Program-made: the position numbers and the translations under genes
Source: Ruminococcaceae bacterium UBA1425
Lineage (GTDB): Bacteria > Bacillota > Clostridia > Oscillospirales > Acutalibacteraceae
DNA length: 30,990 nucleotides
Assembly: GCA_002329365.1 (NCBI GenBank)
Contig: DCUB01000062.1
Coordinates: 202 to 31,191, forward strand
Direction of reading: 5' to 3'
Notes under the pieces: generated by a model
What the model was told of the DNA's origin: nothing
The model's database searches: none
The model's input: only the letters and a program-made list of their open reading frames with translations
Shown here: positions 1-6,750 of the stretch, one piece after another
How positions within the stretch are numbered: position 1 is the first letter of the stretch
How the letters are laid out: each line of letters opens with the position of its first letter

Positions 1-666
1 GACATCTCTAAGCACGCGGCCCGGGGCGAGGCTCCTGTCCTCAACCGCCGCGCCGTTTTTCGACGCCGCCTTCATGAAGTCCGCCGGCGGGTTCTTCAAA
101 AACAGCGCGCCGACCGTGCAGACGACCAGGAAGATGCCCGCGAGCACCATGAACGTCTTCGGTTCCCCGACGCCCTGCCCGCCGAAGCCCTTGATGAGCT
201 GCTCGATGATCGGCGTAAACACCACGCCGCCGAAGCCCAGCGCCGAGACGATCAGCCCGGTCACGAAGCCCTTCTTGTCCGGGAACCACTTCTGCGCGCA
301 CGCGATCGTCGTCGAGTAGGTGAATCCCATGCCGGTGCCGCCCATGACGCCGTAGCCGACCCAGAGGATCCACGGCAATTTCGCGCTGGCAAAGGAGGCG
401 AGAAGGAATCCGGCGCTCAGGATCACGCCGCCGATGATGACAATCGTCCTGGTCGAGTACTTTGCGGCCAGCTTTCCGCCGATGACGCTTCCGACGGTCA
501 GCGTGGACAGCAGAAGCGAGAAGGCCAGGCTCGCCGCCGCGTTGTCGCCGCCGAAGATGCTGTTCGCTATGCCTGTCTGGAAAACGCTCCAGATATAGGC
601 GACGCCGAGACACAACTGGATTGCAATGGATGCAAGGATGGGAACCGTTCTGGGATAAGTTTTCAT
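1..666 (-). CDS. OFA-family MFS transporter (3' end outside window)
   Basis: Reading the minus strand from the ATG at 666 gives 222 residues that run off the window edge. The protein begins MKTYPRTVPILASIAIQLCL and shows alternating membrane segments. It has the MFS-type loop GSVIGGKLAAKYSTR (about residues 60-75) and YGVMGGTGMGFTYSTT (about 108-123), which resemble the oxalate/formate antiporter (OFA) family of secondary carboxylate carriers. About half of the usual 400-residue protein is present. A strong AAGGAGG site lies 8 nt before the ATG. The gene uses almost only G/C-ending codons, more so than its neighbours. The substrate cannot be told from the sequence; an oxalate/formate-type acid exchange is only a family guess. 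Confidence 0.85.
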   Translation of the reverse strand, partial: MKTYPRTVPILASIAIQLCLGVAYIWSVFQTGIANSIFGGDNAAASLAFSLLLSTLTVGSVIGGKLAAKYSTRTIVIIGGVILSAGFLLASFASAKLPWILWVGYGVMGGTGMGFTYSTTIACAQKWFPDKKGFVTGLIVSALGFGGVVFTPIIEQLIKGFGGQGVGEPKTFMVLAGIFLVVCTVGALFLKNPPADFMKAASKNGAAVEDRSLAPGRVLRDV

Positions 667-689
667 GGTAAGCCTCCTTAAAAATAATA

Positions 690-720
690 AGACCCCTTAC
701 CGTTTTGCGGTAAGAGGTCT
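690..720 (-). terminator. Terminator-like hairpin in the leader of the OFA gene
   Basis: AGACC and CTTACCG pair with CGGTAAG and GGTCT around a 5-nt loop, with one C-A mismatch. On the minus strand the stem is followed by TATTATTTTT and then the ribosome binding site. It could stop transcription ahead of the transporter gene, or mask translation, because a second CTTACC lies between the AGGAGG and the ATG. Confidence 0.5.
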
Positions 721-890
721 GTTCCCATAATTATACTTACGCCTATACGGATACTATGGGCCCCACGCAAAACACAGCCAAAACCTTATTACTGCTACTG
801 TCAAAATAGAATAATAAAGATAATAATTAGGCTGTTTAGTTTTGCGGAAAGACTAAACATGCATCTGATCCTTCGGCATAAATTTTGTAC

Positions 891-920
891 ATTATGCCAC
901 AGGCTTTATACAAATGTCAA
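891..920 (-). promoter_or_regulatory. Promoter of the OFA gene
   Basis: On the minus strand TTGACA (915-920) is followed after 18 nt by CATAAT (891-896). A palindrome of GGCATAA and TTATGCC (about 874-898) overlaps the -10 box and could be an operator. The leader from here to the ATG is about 215 nt. It also holds a hairpin made of GTTTAGT and ACTAAAC (about 835-862). Confidence 0.6.
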
Positions 921-952
921 CAATAAATTTCAGTTTTTTATGTTTTTTTATT

Positions 953-1960
953 TCAGTCAATCAGGGCATACAGGGTGTTAAAACCGTAAGTCAAAAGCTT
1001 TACTATGAATTTTAAAACACCGTCGCCGACAGGGCGAGGCGAAGCCGGAACGTCGCAAAACAGATTGCCCGGCACGACGGCTGTCATGTGAGCCGGCTGC
1101 TCGACGCCGAGAGCGTACAGCGCGATTGCCGCTACGTCCCTGTTTTTCGTTCCGCGGCTCATATCGGCTCCGGGAATAACGGTTTTGCCCGACACGGCGA
1201 GGGTAACAAGCGATTCGCCGCGCGTTATGCCTCCGTGTCCGCCCGCTTTTGTGTGTCCGTGGTCTGCGACGACAATTATAAGCGCGTCGTCAAGCAGCCC
1301 GTTTTCGTCAAGGCAGTCGTAAACCTGCCCGATATAGCCGTCGACTATATTAATCTGGTCTAAGTATTCACTTGAGCTGTTTCCGTGGCTGTGGCCAGCG
1401 CCGTCAACGCTGTCGAACTGGACGAAAAGCAGCGCCGGGTCGTTCCCCGCGTTGTAATAGTCGCATATCGCCTCCGTTACCTTGTCGTCGTCGCCGGGAT
1501 TGATTTTGTCAACGCCTATGTCTGTTTCAATAATGCCGTGATTTATGGGCGACCAGTTGCAGACTGACGCCAACTTTGCCTCGGGCATTTTGTCGCGGAC
1601 AAGAGCAAAAATTGAAGGATACTCCGTATCGCTTGTTCGCTCGTATTTTGAGAGACTGCCGTTTGTAAACCCGTGGTTGATATAGGATACGCCCGTCAGC
1701 ATCGCGCCCCAGTTCTGCGCGCTGACAGTTTTAAACTCGGCGCGGGCATTGTACTTTACAGCGCCGTTTTCGAATATTCTGTCAAAATTCGGTGTATCCG
1801 CCTGTTCAATGAACGAGCCGGCTCCGTCGACGCCCAGAATAATTACGCGGCTGTAAGCGCCGAAGGAGCTTTCGCCATCTTCGCCCGACGCGAAAGCGGG
1901 GATCGTCACAAGGACGGACACGGTAAGTGCTGTGAGTACTGCCAAGACCTTTTTTATCAT
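953..1960 (-). CDS. Secreted alkaline-phosphatase-superfamily hydrolase (type I phosphodiesterase-like)
   Basis: The 335-residue protein has a signal peptide (about residues 1-25, ending AFA) and the metal-binding pattern of the alkaline phosphatase / nucleotide pyrophosphatase-phosphodiesterase superfamily. This comprises GVDGAG (D45), a likely nucleophile in TVSAQNWGAMLTG (S80), DSVDGAGHSHG (D183, D186, H190), ADHGH (D233, H234) and GGHGG (H242). These residues would bind two metal ions and cleave a phosphoester outside the membrane; the substrate is unknown. A TAGGAGG site precedes the ATG. It lies 55 nt after the zinc-ribbon gene on the same strand and may be co-transcribed with it. Confidence 0.8.
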   Translation of the reverse strand: MIKKVLAVLTALTVSVLVTIPAFASGEDGESSFGAYSRVIILGVDGAGSFIEQADTPNFDRIFENGAVKYNARAEFKTVSAQNWGAMLTGVSYINHGFTNGSLSKYERTSDTEYPSIFALVRDKMPEAKLASVCNWSPINHGIIETDIGVDKINPGDDDKVTEAICDYYNAGNDPALLFVQFDSVDGAGHSHGNSSSEYLDQINIVDGYIGQVYDCLDENGLLDDALIIVVADHGHTKAGGHGGITRGESLVTLAVSGKTVIPGADMSRGTKNRDVAAIALYALGVEQPAHMTAVVPGNLFCDVPASPRPVGDGVLKFIVKLLTYGFNTLYALID

Positions 1961-2015
1961 TGTTTTAACCTCCTAAAATTATATTGACAAAAAACAATGC
2001 GAAAGAAGAAAAAGT

Positions 2016-3227
2016 TTATACCTGGCCACCGCTTACATTAAGACCGCTGTCATACAAAAGCTTTGTTGAAAGCAGCCTTGAGCTGCCGTCGTCGTTTTCC
2101 TTAACTTCATACCGGACAGTTTTTGCCTTCAATATGTGAGCGGTGTCCGAATAGTAGTCGATTTCGACGGTGTGATGTTTTGTCAGCGGGTTAAACTTCT
2201 CGGACGACAGGGAGCAGTCGAGCCAACAGCCTCCGTGCCCGCCGAAGGACAAAACATCTTCATTCTCATAGTAATATTTGCATTTTTTAGAATCAATTCC
2301 GGTTATGCCCAGCGATTTTTCAACAGCCTGTTCAAAGTCGGCACATTTTATCTCGTGTTCCAGATTTAAAGCGTCAACAACCGAATGGCAAAAAGACGAA
2401 AACGCCTCGGTGTCGCCGTCATCGGGAACAATTTTGTTGAAATCATCTGCTGTTTCAAAGAAGTTCAGGTATATTGAAAAATTCATGCAAAAATATGCCG
2501 CATCGCTCGGGGGCGGGGAACTGTCATCTCTGTAAAAAAAGTTAATCTCTTTGTACGCGGGCTTGAACAGCATGATATTATAATCTAAATCACTGACCAC
2601 AAGGTTCCACAGAGCGGAGCCTGCGTGGAACAGGTCGCTGCCGCTTTTTGAAATGTCGAGCCTTACAAGAAAAATGCCCTCGCGCGGCCGCGATTCAACG
2701 AATTCATAGCCTGTAACGTCAACCGTTTTTATAAAGGAATAAGCTTTAACGGGGTCGCCCGGATCGTCGGCGCTGACGCCCATAAGCTCAAGCGTTGTTA
2801 TCAAGTCTTTATTCATAAGACTTTCAAGAAAAGACTTTGCGCTTGATACGATATACTTCTCATCGTCGTTATACTCCGGTTCGGAAATCCCGGTTGCCGC
2901 CCCCGTCCGGGTTTCGGAAACCGCTGTGTTCCGATGCTCTGTCGTACCCGCGCCGTCCGGGCTGCTGTCCTTAGCTTTTAAATAATACATCGCGCCGAAA
3001 ACAGACGCCGCGACAATAACCGCGGTGCACAGCAGCACGGCAAGCACCTTTGCCGCGCCCGATTTCTTTGTTTTGTGTTCCGGCTGCCCGCCGTCCGCCT
3101 GAGTATTTTGCGTGTTTTCCGTGCCGTTCACGCTGCCCGGTTTTTGCCCGGCTTCAATTTTCTGCCCGCAATGGGCGCAAAAGGTATCATCGGGCGAAAC
3201 AGGGTTTTTGCAGTTGGGACAAATCAT
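2016..3227 (-). CDS. Zinc-ribbon single-pass membrane protein of unknown function
   Basis: I do not recognise the main domain. The N-terminus is a short zinc ribbon (CPNC near residue 3 and CAHC near 18, counting from the ATG). A polar Gln/Asn/Thr-rich linker follows, then one membrane segment (about residues 60-83, VLAVLLCTAVIVAASVFGAMYY). Outside is an acidic domain of about 310 residues with several Cys. Many Firmicutes have zinc-ribbon plus membrane-anchor proteins of this layout with varied extracellular domains. I chose the ATG at 3227 because CGGGAG sits 8 nt upstream; a GTG at 3236 in frame would overlap that site. Confidence 0.7.
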   Translation of the reverse strand: MICPNCKNPVSPDDTFCAHCGQKIEAGQKPGSVNGTENTQNTQADGGQPEHKTKKSGAAKVLAVLLCTAVIVAASVFGAMYYLKAKDSSPDGAGTTEHRNTAVSETRTGAATGISEPEYNDDEKYIVSSAKSFLESLMNKDLITTLELMGVSADDPGDPVKAYSFIKTVDVTGYEFVESRPREGIFLVRLDISKSGSDLFHAGSALWNLVVSDLDYNIMLFKPAYKEINFFYRDDSSPPPSDAAYFCMNFSIYLNFFETADDFNKIVPDDGDTEAFSSFCHSVVDALNLEHEIKCADFEQAVEKSLGITGIDSKKCKYYYENEDVLSFGGHGGCWLDCSLSSEKFNPLTKHHTVEIDYYSDTAHILKAKTVRYEVKENDDGSSRLLSTKLLYDSGLNVSGGQV

Positions 3228-3236
3228 TACAGACAC

Positions 3237-3782
3237 TCCCGAAGTTTATGTGGCATCAATAAGCATTATTAAAAAATAAGACATCAGAAAACACAGAACA
3301 GTAAACCGTTTTTGTCACAACACACATTCAACGCCGCCCGAATTCAGACGGCTTTTGCTGCGGTTTACGGCTTTTTCAACTCCGGGCGCGCGTAAGCCTT
3401 TCCGTATTTCCGCGCTTTTAAGCCTTACGGGTGTTTTATTACCCTTTTGCTGTGCGCGGCGGCGCCAAAAGCTTCAACGCATTATCAGTTGATACGCCGC
3501 CCCGTATCTCATATCGTTAAAGTTCTTAAGCGGTATTTATGCTCGCTTCACCTGTTTATATCATTATACTTCATTTCAGAAATTCTTCAAGCATTTTCGG
3601 AAATTTATCGCCCGGATCGCTTTAAATTTAAGATACGGTGTGGAATGCCGCTGCATTAAAGCGATATTTCGGCGATTCTGCCCGAATCTCTTAAAAAGCA
3701 TTGACTGTCAACAGGAAATATAGCGTAAAAAGAAAAGACTGTCTGTTCTGAATCTTCAGACCGAGAAAACAAAAATCGGGTA
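3237..3782. other. Gene-free stretch, nothing recognised
   Basis: About 550 bp without a credible gene on either strand. The open frames here are short, have no ribosome binding site and read as low-complexity. The direct repeat TAAGCCTT occurs twice near 3390-3430, but it is not inverted. I see no RNA gene or mobile element. Confidence 0.5.
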
Positions 3783-3811
3783 TTGAAATTGCCGGTTGTA
3801 TGGTATATAAT
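3783..3811 (+). promoter_or_regulatory. Promoter of the interrupted tRNA-Leu
   Basis: TTGAAA (3783-3788), a 17-nt spacer and TATAAT (3806-3811) lie 16 nt before the tRNA 5' end. I see no terminator hairpin between this promoter and the complete tRNA-Leu at 4019. The host promoter can therefore plausibly transcribe the island's tRNA after the dead 5' half. Confidence 0.75.
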
Positions 3812-3827
3812 GATGTAGCTCACACGC

Positions 3828-3868
3828 GCCGGTGTGATGGAATTGGCAGACGTGCCGGACTCAAAATC
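3828..3868 (+). pseudogene. 5' half of host tRNA-Leu(CAA), cut in the anticodon loop (left island junction)
   Basis: The sequence runs from the acceptor strand GCCGGTG through the D arm to the anticodon loop CTCAAAA and then stops matching a tRNA. The following bases cannot form an anticodon stem, variable arm or T arm. The 5' strand CCGGA of the anticodon stem pairs perfectly with TCCGG at 22727-22731. The acceptor GCCGGTG pairs with CACCGGC at 22764-22770. The two halves were therefore one gene. The core GACTCAAAATC is at 3858-3868. Confidence 0.85.
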
Positions 3869-3941
3869 AAGTTCGCCGTTTTCCCTCCGAATCGCCGGAA
3901 CCCCAGTAATATAAAGCATTTTCAAATCACTCATTCTTCGA

Positions 3942-3972
3942 TTTTTTGAAAACGACCTCCAAAACGACCTCC
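3942..3972 (+). repeat. Left-end ACGACCTCC repeat pair
   Basis: ACGACCTCC occurs at 3952-3960 and 3964-3972, preceded by TTTTTTGAAA. The same 20-bp block (TTTTTTGAAAACGACCTCCA) occurs at 22523-22542 near the right end. Further copies are at 4191-4199 and, as GCGACCTCC, near 22668. Placement near both recombination cores suggests integrase or excisionase arm-binding sites; this is inference. Confidence 0.6.
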
Positions 3973-4018
3973 GTTTTCCGAGAAAGCGTTTCGGATCAGT
4001 TTTCTTAAAATACACCTT

Positions 4019-4105
4019 GCCGGTGTGATGGAATTGGCAGACGTAGTGGACTCAAAATCCACCGGAGTAAAATCCGTGCCGGTTCGAGTCCGGCCACCGG
4101 CACCA
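4019..4105 (+). tRNA. tRNA-Leu (anticodon CAA), complete, carried by the island
   Basis: This is a full class II tRNA of 87 nt. Acceptor GCCGGTG pairs with CACCGGC, anticodon stem GTGGA with TCCAC around CTCAAAA, there is a long variable arm, the T arm is GCCGGTTCGAGTCCGGC, and CCA is encoded. Its first 26 bases match the interrupted host copy, but its anticodon stem and 3' half differ. It lies just inside the left junction and ahead of the integrase, and it has no clear promoter of its own. It therefore probably replaces the tRNA gene destroyed by insertion. Confidence 0.93.
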
Positions 4106-4147
4106 TCCCGAAACCCTTTCATATCAAGGGTTTCGGGACTTTTTTTG
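4106..4147 (+). terminator. Terminator of the island tRNA-Leu
   Basis: CCCGAAACCCTT and AAGGGTTTCGGG form a perfect 12-bp stem followed by a run of T. It closely resembles the terminator after the host tRNA 3' half (22775-22816), so the whole tRNA unit looks copied from a related chromosome. Confidence 0.9.
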
Positions 4148-4232
4148 CCTTTTGAAAGTGCCGATTTTCGCCTCGATTTTCCCTCCAAAAACGACCTCCA
4201 ATGGAAAATCCGCTTCGCCCGACACTGCGTTT

Positions 4233-5432
4233 TTATTTGGCGTTTGGGAAAAGTCCGACAATCGCATTTGCCGATGCCACTTTTGAAGAATAATCCAAGT
4301 GAGTATAAATATTACTGGTTGTGCCGATGTCGCTATGCCCTAACCATTCCTGAATATCCTTGAGTGCTACGCCGTTGGCATAAAGCAGACTTGCACAACT
4401 GTGACGGAGATCGTGGAAGCGTATCGGCCGCATATTATGCTTTTTGAGGAACTCGGGAAATGCCTGTGTCAGATAGCCGGGCTTTATCCGTCCCCCGATT
4501 TCATTGACATAGATATACTCGCTGTCTTCCTTGTGATAGCAATTACCGCACAGCTTTCTGTTTATTTCCTGCTTCTTTTTCAGGTTCAGAAGCAATTCCT
4601 CAAACGGTTTCATCAGCGGCAAGCTTCGGTTGGAAGATTTCGTCTTCGGACGATCCTTTTCAACAATTGTACTTTTTCCGTCAATCGTCGTTTGTGTCAC
4701 GGTATGCTTGATTGTAATTGTCTTTTGCGTAAAATCAATCGCATTCCATTTCAGCCCGACTACCTCGCCTCTGCGCAATCCGTAAAATGCCGCCAATATT
4801 ACGCCGAGTTCAAGCGGCGTTCCTTTTACAAGCTCGCAAAGCTTTTCAATTTCTTTGGTATTGTAAGGATGTGTTTCAAACGGAAGCTTTTTCGGCCGCT
4901 GTACTCTGTCGGCGGGATTTGTGTTAAGCAGACCTGTCTGAAAAGCATATTGCAATGCTTTTCGGATGTTGGCGTGTCGATGAATTACCGTATTTGCCGT
5001 TACACCGCACACATCCAATTCGTAGGTGTAATAATCCTGAATATGCTTGGGCGTAACATTCTTCAACAATAATCTCGGGAAATTCTTGTCAAAATACGGA
5101 ATTACCTTATTCTTGATACAGAGCTCATAAGCTGCATAGGTTGTAACCTCGACACTTGCCTTCATCATTTTCAGCCAATCAGCCAGAAAATCGGTAAATT
5201 CAATATCTTCCGGCTGAACACCCATTCCGCTTCCTTTCATGCGAATGCGATATTGGAGCTTTTCCTCCATTTCTTCGCGCGCCTTTTGAAGAAGCTCCTC
5301 GGCACGCTTTTTGTTTCCCTTTACAGGGAGTTTTGTGCTTTTGGACGGTGTTTTCTTTACACCGTTTTCGTCAGTATAACTCAGAACAATATGATACACA
5401 CCGTTCTTTTCTCTCAGATGACCTGCTACCAT
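4233..5432 (-). CDS. int: Tyrosine recombinase (island integrase)
   Basis: The 399-residue protein of the Tn916/phage integrase type has an N-terminal arm-binding region (about 1-70), a SAM-like core-binding domain (about 78-180) and a catalytic domain with all expected residues: R220 (GLRRGE), H340 and R343 (HDLRHS), H366 (GHSD) and nucleophile Y376 (NIYTH). It would cut and rejoin DNA at the GACTCAAAATC cores to insert or excise the island. I chose the ATG at 5432 because AAAGGAG lies 7 nt upstream. It ends about 130 bp from the island tRNA-Leu, the usual arrangement of an integrase beside its att site. It looks intact. Confidence 0.93.
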   Translation of the reverse strand: MVAGHLREKNGVYHIVLSYTDENGVKKTPSKSTKLPVKGNKKRAEELLQKAREEMEEKLQYRIRMKGSGMGVQPEDIEFTDFLADWLKMMKASVEVTTYAAYELCIKNKVIPYFDKNFPRLLLKNVTPKHIQDYYTYELDVCGVTANTVIHRHANIRKALQYAFQTGLLNTNPADRVQRPKKLPFETHPYNTKEIEKLCELVKGTPLELGVILAAFYGLRRGEVVGLKWNAIDFTQKTITIKHTVTQTTIDGKSTIVEKDRPKTKSSNRSLPLMKPFEELLLNLKKKQEINRKLCGNCYHKEDSEYIYVNEIGGRIKPGYLTQAFPEFLKKHNMRPIRFHDLRHSCASLLYANGVALKDIQEWLGHSDIGTTSNIYTHLDYSSKVASANAIVGLFPNAK

Positions 5433-5525
5433 ACTATTTCTCCTTTCGAGTAGCTTTTTTATTTCATCTGCCATTGACGGGAACAGTATAAAACATATTC
5501 CCGCCCTTGACAAATCTACGACGTC

Positions 5526-5753
5526 CTACGAAACGGATTTTTCGAGGGATGTCAAATATTCGATTACATTGATTTTCGGTATGAGGAACTTTTTCCCGAT
5601 AAAAAAGCTCGGAATCAGCTTTTCTTTTAACAAGCGGCGAACCGTCTTTTCGCTGACATTTCCGAGCATTTGTCCAAGTTCCTTTACATTGACTACATCT
5701 GGGTAGTCTGTAAACATTACCTTGTATAAATCCCTTGCTTCTGTTTTTGTCAT
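5526..5753 (-). CDS. xis: Excisionase-like helix-turn-helix protein (left copy)
   Basis: The 75-residue basic protein has a MerR/excisionase-type fold: YPDVVNVKELGQMLGNVSEKTVRRLLKEK is the helix-turn-helix, and FFIGKKFLIPKINVIEYL the wing and strand typical of HTH_17 proteins. It lies upstream of the integrase with a 93-nt gap on the same strand, as expected for a directionality factor that bends att DNA. Its ribosome binding site (GGGAGG, 9 nt before the ATG) can pair with CTCC just before the start, so the site may be masked. It resembles the protein at 22230-22472. Confidence 0.8.
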   Translation of the reverse strand: MTKTEARDLYKVMFTDYPDVVNVKELGQMLGNVSEKTVRRLLKEKLIPSFFIGKKFLIPKINVIEYLTSLEKSVS

Positions 5754-5780
5754 AGGAGATTACCTCCCATATCCGTACTT

Positions 5781-6635
5781 TTGCCACAAGAACCCAAGGT
5801 GAATATAATATATACTGAAACGCCGGAATACTACCTGAAGGACAAGAAAAGTTATCCGTTCCTCGGTCGATTCACTCTTAAAATGATTACCGAATACATC
5901 GGCTTCAATCGTCTTTTAACGGTTATCGCGCGGCGGTATCTGTTCCATAATGCCGACAGCAGTATAAGGGACGACAATCCGTATGAACGGATCGACCTTG
6001 CACGGCGTGCGCTATGTGCTTGGTGCAGTATTGCAGAAAGCAAAAAAGCCACTCGCAAGGAGTGGCAGCTCGGCACGGATTTCAGAGAATTGTACGGCGA
6101 ATTTCCCGACCTTGTGGACGAAAACGGCAACGGCTGGTATATCCGGCATCTGCATAACATCGTGGATTTCGTTAACCAAAACCGAGATAATGTCGGTTCA
6201 TCGGCCGTTAAACTTGCGGATAACATCAAGATAATAGAAAACAAATGGCGGGACAAGGTTGTGCAGTATCAGGTGGCGGTATTCTCCGAAAGCACAAAGG
6301 GCGATAAACTCATCCGATTTGACGATGTGATTGCCGATGCGTTGGAGCTTGGCGCGTTGCGGACGAAACCGCTTGAACTGACTGAAGAGCAAAGACAGTG
6401 GCTTGCCGAGAAAAAGCCCGAAGATGTGCCACTGAAGGTCGCCGAAACGGTGCTTGAATACTATCTTGCCAACAAGCCAGCCGACACCGATTGGTGCGTC
6501 CTGCCCATAACGAACATCGATGCGTTTCTCGGCAGTACCTCGCTCGGTAAAACTTATATGTCCCAGCTTACCAGCACAGTGCTTGAAAAGAAAGCAAATA
6601 TAAAAGATGTGAGTATTGTCAAAATGCTCCTATAA
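5781..6635 (+). CDS. Unrecognised island protein, possibly cut at its 5' end
   Basis: A 284-residue reading frame without a domain I recognise. It is soluble, rich in charged residues and Trp, with segments such as RRALCAWCSIAESKKATRKEW and WLAEKKPEDVPLKVAETVLEYYL. No start is convincing: the frame opens at a TTG with no ribosome binding site, only 27 bp from the divergent xis start, leaving no room for promoters. An in-frame GTG is at 5799, and the first ATG is at 5883. It could be the C-terminal remnant of a larger gene joined to the int-xis block by recombination, or a complete gene with an unusual start. It ends in a strong terminator. Confidence 0.5.
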   Translation: MPQEPKVNIIYTETPEYYLKDKKSYPFLGRFTLKMITEYIGFNRLLTVIARRYLFHNADSSIRDDNPYERIDLARRALCAWCSIAESKKATRKEWQLGTDFRELYGEFPDLVDENGNGWYIRHLHNIVDFVNQNRDNVGSSAVKLADNIKIIENKWRDKVVQYQVAVFSESTKGDKLIRFDDVIADALELGALRTKPLELTEEQRQWLAEKKPEDVPLKVAETVLEYYLANKPADTDWCVLPITNIDAFLGSTSLGKTYMSQLTSTVLEKKANIKDVSIVKMLL

Positions 6636-6642
6636 ACGCAAA

Positions 6643-6690
6643 AAAGCCCCGATGAGTTAGCAAATGACTGCTGATTCATCGGGGTTATTC
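6643..6690. terminator. Bidirectional terminator
   Basis: CCCCGATGA (6647-6655) pairs with TCATCGGGG (6676-6684). Runs of A before and T after make it work in both directions. It would stop the 5781 gene on + and the redox operon on -. Confidence 0.85.
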
Positions 6691-6750
6691 TTAGGTCAAT
6701 TTTATGAATAAGAGTGATGATTGCAAACATTAAGTTGCACACGACCGGTG

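Noticed and set aside
41..613. 190-residue minus-strand frame rich in Arg, Gly and His
   Set aside because: It is out of frame with the clear MFS transporter that begins at 666 and is a product of high G+C content.
721..770. Possible purine-type riboswitch in the OFA leader (CCATA and TATGG arms)
   Set aside because: The conserved loop and junction bases of purine riboswitches are absent.
3942..3972. ACGACCTCC pairs as a CRISPR-like array
   Set aside because: Only two units, too short, without regular spacers; the position near att cores fits recombinase sites.
3447..4015. Short frames on both strands next to the broken tRNA
   Set aside because: No ribosome binding sites, no recognisable domains, and the minus-strand frame crosses the tRNA half and repeat boxes.
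4025..4363. Frame encoding VVDSKSTGVKSVPVRVRPPAPS
   Set aside because: This is translated tRNA-Leu sequence, a common false gene.
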